From Corallium rubrum (Eukaryota; Cnidaria; Anthozoa; Scleralcyonacea; Coralliidae), in assembly GCA_964035015.1 (NCBI GenBank), contig OZ035998.1:36708128-36772127 (forward strand): a stretch of DNA of 64,000 nucleotides, read 5' to 3'. The position numbers and the translations under genes are program-made. The notes beneath the pieces were generated by a model that saw nothing but the letters and a program-made list of their open reading frames with translations, did not search any database and was not told the DNA's origin. Of the stretch, positions 46,315 through 58,400 are shown in pieces. Each line of letters opens with the position of its first letter. Within the stretch, counting starts at the first letter, position 1.

Positions 46315-46662
46315 ACTGGTTTCTGTGTATACCGTTGCTTACTCGGGTTTAGCATTTCCCCAAAACGTTTTCTCTTGACGGGAAATCCATCTTACGTTTG
46401 TTAAAGTAAAAGAATGGAATTGCAAAGTTTGGAAACATTTACCAACATAGTGTGTAACTCTTTAATTACTCCCCACCCCGCCAAAAAGTTTGCCCTCGAC
46501 AAGGAATTAATTTTACATTAAAGACCTTATTCAAAAATAGGTACGCAATGCGTACATGTGACTACCGCTGTTAAGTACAGAACGAGATATAGACTTGAAA
46601 TGCATGAAAATGTGTGAAAAGCACAGACACACACAAAAAAATGGTGGATAAATCCTAGCTAG

Positions 46663-46985
46663 AGAACCACTCTAGTGGTGCTTTGAACAACCCAATTTAA
46701 CTTTTATCCACTGTGGATAAAATTTTATCAGTGGATAAAATTTTATATTAGGTTGTTCAAAGCATGATTAGTGCTGTTCTTTAGCTAGAACTTATCAACT
46801 AGATAAGCTATCTTGGCTTTGTACAACTCACCCCAGATCATATACATATAGATTATTTTTGTGGAAACACCGTAAAATATTTGTTTGCTAAGCTTTCAGC
46901 CTGTTGACTCAGGCCGAAACTGTTAGCAAATAAATAATTTTCATTGCGGTGTTTCCACAAAAATAATCTATATACATTATCGCCT
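46663..46985. mobile_element. Two fold-back elements
   Basis: First: GTGCTTTGAACAACCCA mirrored by GGTTGTTCAAAGCAT, with inner TTATCCACTG arms. Second (46850-46977): ATAGATTATTTTTGTGGAAA and ACACCG mirrored by CGGTGTTTCCACAAAAATAA. Both lie downstream of the dynein poly(A) signal. Confidence 0.75.
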
Positions 46986-47225
46986 TGAAAACTTTCAAAG
47001 AATTAATCACTCGAGATAATCAACATTGTGTTCCAAAACAACATTTTACCTGCCATAAATATGCTGTCAGTGGCATTCACGTGTAATGCACATCACTGAT
47101 ATTTTGTGATTCTGCTAGTATTTTAAATAACACAGAACAACAATACTCAGTATTGTAGTTTCAACAGATATATTTCTTCATTTCAAGGCTTTCAACATAT
47201 TCAAGGCTTTAAGTTTCCCAGCACT

Positions 47226-48417
47226 TCACAATAGCTTTACAACAATTTCAGTATCAAAATATACAATTGGTGGCATGTAGATTATAGAATGTTTCAGTGC
47301 TTTCACAAGAGTTAGACTTCTGGTGTATCTACTATTCTGTGGACGGATCACTGTAGCAGCTCTGGTGTCCACAAACGTTGATTTCTTAATTTCATTATAC
47401 AAGATATTGAACAACACCTAAAACAAGTAAACAAAGCACCAAGTCAAGGTTTTGTAATGTCTATGTAACAGCCAACATATTTTGCTTAAACTAAATTAAA
47501 CTAACCTTATTTATACTGGATAACTCTATCAGTTATATCTAAACAGTTATCCTCAGAGCTCCAGTAAGGGCCCACCCTCATTGGTCCAGTGTTACTACAG
47601 GAGGAAACCTGAGTACCCGGAGGAAACCTGTGGTGTTTGGTAGAGTCAAACTGGAAGCACTGTTCTCACATGTGGCCAAGGTGAATTATTTTAATCAGAT
47701 AACTGCACCGTGCAGGTATTGAACCCAGCTCGCAGAGGTGAAAGGCACGTGCACTAACCACTATGCCACCAACACCACCTAGCATAAATTTCTTATATAC
47801 AATGTATATAGTGTAAATACAGGGCACTGTGATATATACTTCTCGAACTCATTAATAATTCACAAACCAAACAGATAGGAAAATCATAAGCGAGACAAAG
47901 GTTTGGTATGTGATCAAACAATTAATTTCCTGATTTGTTTGATCACGAAACAATGAAAGTTGTGTTTGCTCTAATATCAAAACATCTAGCTCGAAGTTGG
48001 TTAAAACACACTTCTCACTCTTAGTGTATGCACTGGTGTATGATATATACATGTGTACATGCAGTATAAACATGAGTCACTGACCAGTGAGCACAACACA
48101 CAATTCAACCAAAATTAAACTTATAAAGCGATTTTATCATTATAAATAATTTAGGTATATAGCAGTTTCTTCGATAAAAGAAGGTTGAAGGCCCAACTTC
48201 TAGCAAAAGCTGAATATTTCTAGTACTGCTATAAGTACAGTACCCTGTTTCCGACCAAGTACTTATAGATTTTGTATATAGTATATAAGATAAACAACGT
48301 CACAGTTTTGAAACTATTTCTTACCTTGTATAAACTGATCAATGTGGACAGAAACCGTTCCAAGAAGAAAAGATTTGCAAAGTAATAATTAACACTTTCA
48401 AAAATCAAAACTGTCAT
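47226..48417 (-). CDS. Weak two-exon gene, hypothetical 94-residue protein
   Basis: Exon 48325-48417 (ATG at 48417-48415, 31 codons, donor GTAAGA) joins in phase 0 to exon 47226-47417 (acceptor TTGTTTTAG, stop TGA). The first part is hydrophobic (MTVLIFESVNYYFANLFFLE); the second has a basic stretch (TVIRPQNSRYTRSLTLVKAL). No family is recognised. An in-frame stop lies 12 codons upstream of the ATG. The intron holds a SINE. It could be chance or the end of a longer gene. Confidence 0.3.
47555..47778 (-). mobile_element. tRNA-derived SINE, copy 2
   Basis: Near full-length relative of 1-232: CTCATTGGTCCAGTGT, GAGTACCCGGAGGAAACC, TAGAGTCAAACTGGAAGCAC, and a - strand tRNA-like head ending CACCACTATGCC-like text near 47760. 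Confidence 0.75.
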
Positions 48418-48485
48418 CGAGAGAGCAACCAAAATGCAAAGACTTGATTCACTTTAGTTTATTCCCCGCGAGGCCACGAAAACAA

Positions 48486-48595
48486 CTCGAGTACTTCCCG
48501 AATACTTGGCGATCAATGGCGATCTTCTTGACTATATGACGAGTACTTCCCGAATACTTGGCGATCAATGGCGATCTTCTTGACTATATGGCGAT
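48486..48595. repeat. 53-bp tandem duplication
   Basis: CGAGTACTTCCCGAATACTT, GGCGATCAATGGCGATCTTC and TTGACTATATG occur twice in a row, nearly identical, so the duplication is recent. Confidence 0.9.
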
Positions 48596-49339
48596 GGCTG
48601 CACGAGTATGACGTAAGTGCGGTCCAAGACACTCGCGCAAGCAAGCAACACGCCGACATTATGGCTACCGCTGACAGGTCAGCGGTAGTCACAAAAATGG
48701 TCGGCGAATTAAAATTATTTTAATACTACTCTAGTTAACCGTTTATCTGTACTGAAGATAGCATACGTTTTGCCGAAACATGTCTACAATTAAAAAAAAT
48801 TGTCCTATCTAATTCTCGGGACTCTAAAAAGAGCACGCTTGACCATTCTCTAACCCTTACATGTGATGTTATACTTGAAGGTAATGGCTCTAACTTTATG
48901 TAGAATTTTGGCATTTAAAACAATTTTTTAGGGCAACCCGTCGAGAAATCGTGATAAAGCGTTTGCTGATTGAATCCATCAATCAAAATTGCAATGTTGC
49001 AATTCCAATGTTGTATCAATATTGCAAACAGTGATTGCAAAGTGGCACGCAAGAGAACATCCGGTTTGACTATAATACGTCTGGTAAAAATGTTTTGCGA
49101 TCGCTTCCTTGTGAGCCGTTAATCTGATTCTCCCCACACCTACTATATTACTGTACGGTTTGGGGGTGTGCTTCAAATGAAAGGCTGCACGATGTATTTT
49201 ACTGGATTAACTGGAAGCAACAACTGATGATTCGCCGGTCGAACGTTTTAAAATACTATATTGGATTCCGGATACACAATTTCATTAAAAAAACTAATTT
49301 TGGTGCTCAGTGTATTAAAGAACAAAGCTCCATCGAACT

Positions 49340-50510
49340 TGTACGACTTATTTCAACTCGTTAAAGAAACGCAAGATCGTCTCAAGTTACTTTTGACGGA
49401 AATGTTCAGAAGTTCGTTCGGAGGTTCACAAGTTCGTATTGAACTAGGCATTTGAATGGCTTTGCTAGTAGCCAATCATGCCTAATTCAATACGAACTTG
49501 TGAACTTAAACATTTCCGTCAAAAGTAACCTGAAACCAACTTTCTCACACATCATTAGATATTCATAGCATTTCGGCCAATCCGGTTGCTTGATTTACGT
49601 CACATGTACTTACCGAGAAACCCAGTCTAAACCAGAGACAATTCAAGTGCGAGAACAATACATATGTTAATTTAAAATTTCAATACTGTATTTAGAAATG
49701 TTTTCTAAATACAGTAAACTGTATTTAGAAAACATTTCTAAATACAGTACGCTGTATTTAGAAATCATTTCCCAATACAATTTTCTGTCGCTATAGAAAC
49801 CAGTTCCAAATACAACAGATTTTTTTACCTGGCAGCGCTTCACAATTTTAGCGACTACATGCGATACATATATTACAAGTAAAATAGACTAACAAGAAAC
49901 CAAACTTACGTTGGTGCAATTTAAGTTATTCGACGACAGACAGAAACCTACGAAAAGCACTAAAACAGTGATGTTGCTTGCAGACTGATTGAAGTAATGA
50001 AGTTTAAACATCCATCTACCTTTCATAATATTATGAAGTACATATAAAAGTATACAAGACAGTCACCTCACGCTTTGTTTTCTCCGGTATCGACCATTAA
50101 CATTTCTGTCTTCTTTAGTTTGTAAAGTTCTACATTATTCCAATTGTCATCTATATTTTCTCTGCTCAATATCAGTCCTGGCTAAATTGATCCTGCTATT
50201 CAACATAATCTAATGTATGTTATCCAATAAATCCAACGTCTTGCGAACCAAAACTCCTGGCTGTTTTAAAACAAAATTTCCCCTTGTCTCTGCAAGCGCT
50301 TGACGACTGGTCTGTTGTGATTGCCCTCATTGCAATGAATATCTAATGATGTGTGAGAAGCTATTTCAAATCCTCGTTAGTGTTCTAGACTTGGTTGCCA
50401 AATCCCATGTGCCGTTAACGATAGCTCGGCTGCGCCTCGCTATTGTTAACGGCACATAGGATTTAGAAACCACGTCTAGAACACTAACTCGGATTTGAAA
50501 TATTACGTAA
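49340..50510. mobile_element. Cluster of fold-back elements
   Basis: 49375-49530: AGTTACTTTTGACGGAAATG and AGTTCGTATTGAACTAGGCA mirrored. 49680-49770: short inverted arrays of CTGTATTTAGAAA. 50375-50505: TTCAAATCC, TAGTGTTCTAGAC and GTGCCGTTAACGATAGC mirrored. CTCACACATCATTAGATATT (49545) is itself mirrored at 50336, which may bound one large element. Confidence 0.6.
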
Positions 50511-50559
50511 CAGATCTGAAAATTCCTAAAGTCTCAACTGAGTTTGAAAAAACAAAAAT

Positions 50560-50860
50560 TTCGTACAGTGGAGCTATGTTGTTTAACTCTCTGCCAGAGT
50601 AGACTACTAAAGACACTGAAAACACCACCCCATATCTACATTTAAAAAAAGAATTAAAAAAGCATCTTTTAAAACAAAATAATGTGCCTCACTTAGAAGA
50701 ATTTGCATGCACATCTTGTAAATATAAACTAACCTGTAATTGTATATACATTAATTAATTGATACTAATTTACACCTACTATATAATTGAAGGCCATCTG
50801 ACGGGAATACATTTTTGTAAAAGATGTTTAGACCTTCACCAAATAGTTTATTATTATTAT
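50560..50860 (+). mobile_element. LINE 3' fragment with (TTA)n tail
   Basis: A decayed reading SYSGAMLFNSLPE, LKKELKKHLLKQ resembles the close of LINE ORF2 (FSYRGA.LWN.LP..., FK..LK.HL). A short 3' UTR ends in TTATTATTAT. No reverse-transcriptase core remains. Confidence 0.5.
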
Positions 50861-52030
50861 ATGCATGACAAAATTACTACATTCTGAGTAATCGACTACG
50901 ATTCATGGTATGCACGCAACTTAACTGAGGTTGCAGAAGAATGCCTTATATCTCAAAAATAACAAAAAAAACAGCTACCGCACACACTTTTGTAGAACAG
51001 CTAGTTGAGTTTCAATTAAAACTATTTTTACATGATTTGATTGAAACTGTAGTTCAACAAACGTCGCGGCGCAAAGCGGATGCGTTTTCAGAATTTTGTC
51101 AAAACAAAACAAGTTTAAATACTTTCCAAAATTGTAATCAACTGTCCAATGCTACAATCACTTTGCTATAAACTGTAAAAATTTGAATTTGATTGCTTTT
51201 AAACTCAACGCGCAGTTGCATTTTCCGCAAAGCACTACTCCAAGGTGTTACGTAACCTTAAGGATTCACACTACTCGTGATATTTGAAAATTAAGCCAAA
51301 ACTTTTGGCAAAATTTCAAATATCACGTGTAGTGTAAATCCTTAATTGTACTCGCTATCATATGATTACCTATACTTATTATTATTATTATTATTATTAT
51401 TTGTCTTGTAGTTTCTCAACTAGACTCGTTCCACAAGACGTTGTGAAAAACAGAAGTCACATCTACTCTTCCCAACATTTTTCTGCAACTTGCAACACAG
51501 AATTTTTTGTATGATATAGGTTGCAATAGCGGATAGTAATATGTGCAACATTCGACTTCGTACCTATAGGCGTTTTTCCTGCATGGCAGATAGCCTACCT
51601 TCCACCGTGGAAATAAACCGAAGATATTGTGTAACATCACGCCTAAAACGTTGCAATGAACCAATGTATATAATTGTTGCAAAACAAGTGGTAGCAACTT
51701 GTTGCTCGCATTACTGCACGTGGGTTGCACAGTGTACACCCCTCAGATTTCATCGTTCGCTTAGCATTCTCGGTAACGACTGGGAACTGCGTGGGTTATA
51801 ATACGAGCAACAATGTTACCAACCGTGGTTAGTCGCAGGAATTTATTGTTGTTCTTAATCACATTACTTAATTGCTAATTTGCTATTTAGCCACTTCATG
51901 AGTAGCTTATATAATAGATTTTATATGCTAGTACATTAAAGTAATTTTCCCTTCTTATTCTTTGATTCCCCTCCCCTCTATTTAAAACATACAGTTAAAA
52001 TAATGAAATCGAATTATTTCTGTATTCTAC

Positions 52031-52121
52031 AGGAATGTGTCGGCGTGGCTCACATGTACCAGCTGACTGCCCAAGCGCTGACCAGCTTCGCTTACTCCGA
52101 ACTCGTCCTGGCCCACATGTA
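52031..52121 (+). CDS. Orphan terminal-exon candidate
   Basis: After a good acceptor (tgtattctacag) an open GC-richer stretch reads ECVGVAHMYQLTAQALTSFA, then YSELVLAHM and TAG. AATAAA follows at about 52193. No upstream exon on the + strand is recognisable. It may belong to an unseen gene or be a processed fragment. Confidence 0.25.
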
Positions 52122-52265
52122 GTATTGAAGTTCTTGTATATATCACTAATGTTACCTTGGTACTGTTCCTTAATTAAGAAAGAAATGGGGATAATAAATT
52201 AAGAACCTGTTACACGTAAATATGCGCATGGCTACTGTATACCTCTATCGATTCACACTTCATTT

Positions 52266-52481
52266 TTAAACTAATGAAAAAATCTCTATCAAAGCAACGT
52301 TACCTGCTGTGTTATTTCTTTTTGTTCTGGTCCGGTGTCTTTGTTGGGATATTGTTAAACTACTAGGACCATATACGTGTTCACAACGCTTTTCAAAAGC
52401 ACCAACCATCTTTTTCACCACTTCGTCGAAAAACAGCGAGGATAATTGAGAATGTAAAACGGAACGGAATTCAAACGCAAC
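52266..52481 (-). CDS. COQ10: COQ10 exon 5 (terminal)
   Basis: Seventy-one codons plus TAA; acceptor aactggtatag. It begins [20 protein letters not shown], then [20 protein letters not shown], the conserved end of COQ10. The last ~30 residues ([12 protein letters not shown]) are not conserved. Confidence 0.93.
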   Translation of the reverse strand, partial: VAFEFRSVLHSQLSSLFFDEVVKKMVGAFEKRCEHVYGPSSLTISQQRHRTRTKRNNTAGNVALIEIFSLV

Positions 52482-55400
52482 CTATACCAGTTACACAAAC
52501 AAAAAATTATAATTGTGTGAACAGAACAGAATATAACAAACACAACAGGAACAGGGGAGCTAGACAGAACAGCACAGCACCACATAGCATAGTATAGCGT
52601 AGCACAGCATAAGCATATAGCATAGCACAAATGTTATCATTCGTTCACTTCAAGAGGTGTTATTTATGCATGTAAACCTAAAAAGAAAATTATATTGACT
52701 CTCTATATATTGGTAATAGAGTAATGGTGAATAATCTAACCTAAAAGATAAACTAAAAATAATCTATATATCTATTTGGTGGAAAGTACATATACCTTAA
52801 AATCGACTATTGATGTTTTTGGGTTCCCTTTCAGGCCTGGACTAAATCTCCATACAGTTTTCATATAATTGAACAGTTCACCTTGTGTACATTCTGACTA
52901 AACATAATAATAAAATTAGTCAAAGAATGTTATAAAATAACGTGGGTGTAGAATAATCATTAACTGAACTTTATTTTTGAATTTTATAATCAGATTCGTT
53001 AGGTATGATAAATTAGTATTAAGTAACATACATGGTTCAGTACGGTGGATCTTTTGAAAATCTCTTCTCTTCTCTTCCCTTCCCTTCTCTTCCCTTCCCT
53101 TCTCTTCTCTTCTCTTCTCTTCTCTTCTCTTCTCTTCTCTTCTCTTCTCTTCTCTTCTCTTCTCGTCTCTTCTCTCCAGTTCACCTAGTTTTCTCCCCTC
53201 CCTTACTTCCCTGTTTCCTACTCAAATCTCACCTGTAGACCTTTGAATTTGGATTTTAGTAAACATTTACGTGAAAACAACTTGACCTTAACTTCAGAGT
53301 AAAAATATGCGTCACTGCGCAATTAAAAGCTTTGCAATGATATCCTCCCACCAAAGTTTTTTCCATCCTGCACCTTCACCCAAAGCTAATATGAAGATTC
53401 CAAAACTCACCACAACTAAATTTGGTGGAACAAGTGTGAGCACAGAAATATATCGTTCAACAACAGGAGGAAATCCAATTTCTAATTTGCACTTCGCATG
53501 GCCAGTTTTCTGGTCAAAAACTACAGAATCTCGACACCAAGGTACAAAATGCTTATAATCTTCCACATGTGACACAACATGATACAAATTTTCCATAGAA
53601 AACCTAAAAAGAGTAAATAAATTCGTTTTATGAAATACGGTCTCCACAAAACACGCTTTGATTAGTTGAGCCTCGTATGACTCTAAACCTCAACGATAAC
53701 ATGCTAAGCTGTGCTTAATATTCGCCATAGGACCACACGCTGCAAAACGTTATTACATCAGAAGACATTACTTTTGTTGTGAAACATTAAGTTACATTGT
53801 AAGGGCTTACGGGAGCACGGGTGGCGTGTGCTGTTAGCGCGCTGCCTATCACCAATAAGTTAAGCCCGATTAGACGGGGTTAGTACTTGGATGGGTGACC
53901 GCTTGGGAATGACCCCGTTGTCGAGCTTGGCCTGGAACTCATGTGAGTAGAGTTGTAGTTGATCTCTCCTGTGCTTCGAGGGTTTTTTGCCGGTGTCAAG
54001 CGAAATTTCTGACCTCTGCGAAATTTCTGACCTAGCGTGACGCGTCATAAATTTCGCGCGTGTGGGCGCGAAATAAATGACGCTTGCGAAATATCTGACT
54101 CGGTCGAAACTCGAAAATAGATCTCGAAACGATTCAAACGAATTTTCTAGGAAAATACTGTATGTATATATGGTGTTTATATTTTGTATTGCATTCACCC
54201 TGCTAAATGGCCAATAATAACTTCTTAAAAATATAACAATGAAGCGTTTTTTAACCTTTTCACTGTAAGCCAGATTAAGGGTATCTGAACTATTACAGTC
54301 AACAGAACTGTCTGGCTGATGTGAGTATAAAGCTGGATATTTGTTTCATTAAAGTTTATGTGGAAAGTTTAATAATTATTAAGCGTTTATTGACGAACAA
54401 CAGCAGATAGCCTGCGTGCAGGACAGTGGACACTATAAAAACAAACCAAAGACTAAGAGAAATAGATTTTGAAACATTCAGAAATATGTCATTGGTTTTT
54501 ATATAGCTTCTTCCTTGACAGAAATCCATGGTAGGACATTTATTTGCTGTTTATTAGTTAATGGAACTTTTATTATTTTAATCTTTGGAAAATCAGTTAC
54601 ACACATGCTTGCAATTGATGTTTAATGATTGTGGCCAGCTACTATCTTTGTCCAGGCATGTTTTGTAAATAAATTTGTGCAAAACCACCATGTACAACAC
54701 AGTGGTGTATAATATGCCTAACCAGTTAAACCTCAAGTGTTTAATATTGAAGTGTATAAGCAGGGGTGTACCAGGTGGAAGAGGGGTGAATACTATTACT
54801 CTAAATTACTAGGGCTCAATTGCCATCCTTGGAATGAGAAAAACCCTTTTGTCAGTATGAACTTCGACCTCACTGCCCAAATATTTAGTCAAGTGTCCAT
54901 CCACTACTGGGTATAAGTAGTAGTAATTTCCAACAATAAATTTATTACTCGATTGTAGGAATAATACAATGCGAGTGAGTAAGTTTCTCTCGAATGAAAT
55001 GAAACTTCTTGACCATTATGAGCCTCCTGACAAAGCGTATTTGCTTGAAAGGTCGAGAAGTTTCATTCTCATTTTAGGTCGACAGATACTTATTTACCAA
55101 CATCGCAATACTTTTATTGCTATAATATGTAATAACTGTAAAATTTATAAGTTGTAGGTGTCGATTAGACAGGAAAATCTTTAATTTGTATCTACATAAT
55201 TATTTACATATATACATTATAGTAGGTAATATCCAGGTAATATCAAATATGATACCAAGCAAAGATACACGGTAAGGATAAAAAAAATTCATGGACTATC
55301 CATTGCCAATGATACAAAGCAAAGATACCCCAGTAAGGATAAAATAATTCATATATTATCCATTGCCAATGATACCAAGCAAAGTTAAATAAATCACAGA

Positions 55401-58400
55401 TTATCCATCCACTCAAGTAAATAATAACAACTATATTGAAGAGAAAATAAGTTGTTTCAATATAAATAGTATTCACAAAAAAACATGCCACAATTAAGAA
55501 TTGCCATTACATTAATGTCATACCTGCATACACAAAGTTTCTAGAGAACTCAGAGAGCATGTGAATGGCCTTGTTTTTGGTGACCTTGTCAAGATTTATA
55601 GCGAAGTGGGGAGGAGCCTTGCGTCCTGACTTCATGATCTTGCACAGAAGTCTATATTATACCAACAACATTCAAAAACATTGATTATAGTATAGTATAA
55701 GAGAATGATTCTTCTCCTGCAAAAGTTAAAATAATGAGGAAAACTAATAAATTATATACTAGTATCGTCTCTGCAGTCTGCATCGACACAACATAAAACA
55801 TGCAACAGTCCGATCGAATTGAACTGAGTTCTACATACCTTATGTCTACAGATTTTCGATTCAGGCTTTGTTGAAGCAACACCAAGACAGCCAGTGACAG
55901 TGTCAGTTGGAAATTTCGCCATTTACAGATAAGATATCTTCGAAAAAGGACTTCTGATTCATGAAGCTTGAAGAGTTGCGAAATTTCTGACCGGAAGTCA
56001 ATCATGCGCGTGTCTGCGCATGAGCAGAACGACAAAAGTCAGAAATTTCGCAAGTCAGAAATTTCGCGTCACACCTGGTTCTCCAGTTTTCCTCCCTCCA
56101 TAAAATCAACACCCAACATCTTAGCCTCTCTCCTCCGCAGAGGCGCGGGCATGCGGGCGAGGGAGAAGACGCGCGAGGAATGATGGGAAGAGGCGACGTT
56201 CCCCGCGCGCTTTACGATAGCCCGCGCGCCTGCGACAATTGCCTGCAACTAACCAGAATAGAAGCCTCTGCGGAGGAGAGAGCATCTTAGCTGTGATCCA
56301 TGGTCTGAACTGTGTTGAATTACGTTGTCAGAGAATTTACCTTACAGTGTGAGACGTTACGTTGAGATACATTACGTTACGTTGTGAGACCTCATATATG
56401 TTACGTTGTGTGAGACCTTTATACGTTACGTTGTGTGACTTTACGTTAAATAATTCCCTTACATTACATTGTGAGATGTTACGTTGATATACCTTACAGT
56501 ACGTTACATTGTGAGACCTTACGTTGCGTTGTAAGACCAAACATTACTTTGTGAGTCCTTACGTTACGTTGTAGAACCATATGTTGTTATATTGATATAC
56601 ATGTAACGTTGTGAGACCATAGTAGTTCCGTTACTTCCAGGGGAAGTTCTCATGGGATTGCAAAGCACAAGTTCATTATTTGCCATGGCATTGCTGGTTT
56701 ACAGGTATACTTGATATGAGTTTGTGAACATGCATATTGTAGTTCCTAGACAATTCCTTCTGTACATAGCAAATGAATCATATCAACAACAGTGTCATAG
56801 CAAAACCCAGTTGTGGATCTCAAAATGGAAGCCATTATTCATGGTCAGATATTGAACAATGTGTTCATTTTTGAAACAAATTATGTGGCTTGGAGTCAGC
56901 AACAATTATCTGGTTCTTTTTCCCCAAGCACCCAGACTGAAAAGATTGTCATGCAGGAGAAATCCACTGCAAACTTTTTTTTAACACTCAAAAACTTGAA
57001 AAGATAAATGAACGAGCACTTCGTTATGTTTATAAAGATAAATCCTCTTCTTTACAAAAAATGAAAACAAGTTGTAATCTCTTGAAAACCAAAGAATCTA
57101 AGACATGATGTTAATGATTAATCATCATTTTAATAACACAATCCCTCTATAAAAGATTTATTTGCGTTTCAAGAATCTAGATACAATATAAGAGGTGACA
57201 ATGTATTGACCATCCCAAAAGTTAAGACAACTAAATATGGTTTAAAATCCTAGCACTATTTTGCAGTGGAACAATTTGCCTAACAATGTATGTGCACAGC
57301 TTTGATCCAGTTACTTAAATTCCTGATATTACTAACAATTTATTGTTTTATATGACTATATTTTTATTTACACTTATTTTGAAAATCACATATCTATCTG
57401 TGTATGTTTTAATTGATTCATATATATGTATAAACTATTTTATTTTAATGTTATGGTGGAATACCTGTAAACTAGCTGTTTTAGCTAAGCGTATAACCAT
57501 GTTAAATAAATAAGCCCCACCCATGTGAGAATGGTCATAGATTAGCCACATTTCTCTTAAATTACATCATTTTCCTGCACAGAAAGTTTGTACTTTCAGA
57601 TTTTCAGGCCTAATTTATGCGGCTGCGAAATTGTGAAGAAAATTGGCTGCGGCCGTGAAAGTCATGAAGAAAATCGGTCGTGACTGCGAAATTGCGAGAA
57701 AAAATCCACGCAGCCGTGCAATTGGGAGCAAATTTTGCAACATGCCCACGCAAATTCCACGATCTGCCTGCGAAAATTCCATGATCTGCCCGCAAAAATG
57801 GTGGCCAAAATTTGATCTCCGCCGCGAAATTTGCAAACTTTCCAGTCTGGTGCACAATTTGCCAAACTGCCTACAGGTGCAAATTAGCAGCTAAAATTCA
57901 TCCTCTGTCATGCATTGTTGCAAACTTTTGCAACTTTTTCAACCTGCAGCTTATATTATCTGCAACATATTTTCTGTTGTATAAATGTCTTTACTACAAG
58001 GAATGCAGTCTAGAATAAAGTGGATCCGATTATACGAGTGAATGGTTTAATACAAACTATTTTTACCCTATTAATTTCCTGTGGGAATATTCCCTTCTCT
58101 TATTTGACATAAGATTTTCAGGTATTTGGAAAAAATGTCTTGAAGGTGTTCTTATGATCCTTTTGCGAGTTGCTAAAAGCAGACGATCGTCGTTTCCATA
58201 CTCATAATGTTTTCCCTTCATAAATACACGGTTGTCTGACTCATGCCAACATAAACACGTAATAAATATCCTGTAAAAAAATAGAATATACACATTAAGA
58301 TATACAAAATCTATACAAACTTAAAGACTATAAAATCGTACCTTTTCTTAACTATTGAATGTAATTTTGAGCAAGAATTTACTAGTCTTTTCCTGTTGAT

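Larger units (their letters stand above)
53994..56073. mobile_element. 2.1-kb TIR element inserted in the 5S SINE
   Basis: The left end TGTCAAGCGAAATTTCTGAC and the complement of the right end (TGTGACGCGAAATTTCTGAC) are inverted. GCGAAATTTCTGAC is repeated three times near the left end and three times near the right. Flanks CCGG/CCTGG suggest a 4-5 bp target duplication. The interior is AT-rich, with a 60-bp minisatellite (55247-55425) and one exon-like segment (55524-55635). No transposase is seen, so it is non-autonomous; the superfamily is unknown. Confidence 0.75.
53858..56115 (+). mobile_element. 5S rRNA-derived SINE, copy 2, split by a 2.1-kb insertion
   Basis: The left part 53863-53993 (GGTTAGTACTTGGATGGGTG, TTGATCTCTCCTGTGCTTCG) stops at TTTTTTGCCGG. 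The right part resumes at 56074 (CCTGGTTCTCCAGTTTTCC, TCCCTCC). Joined, they equal the unbroken copy at 45403-45600. Confidence 0.8.
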
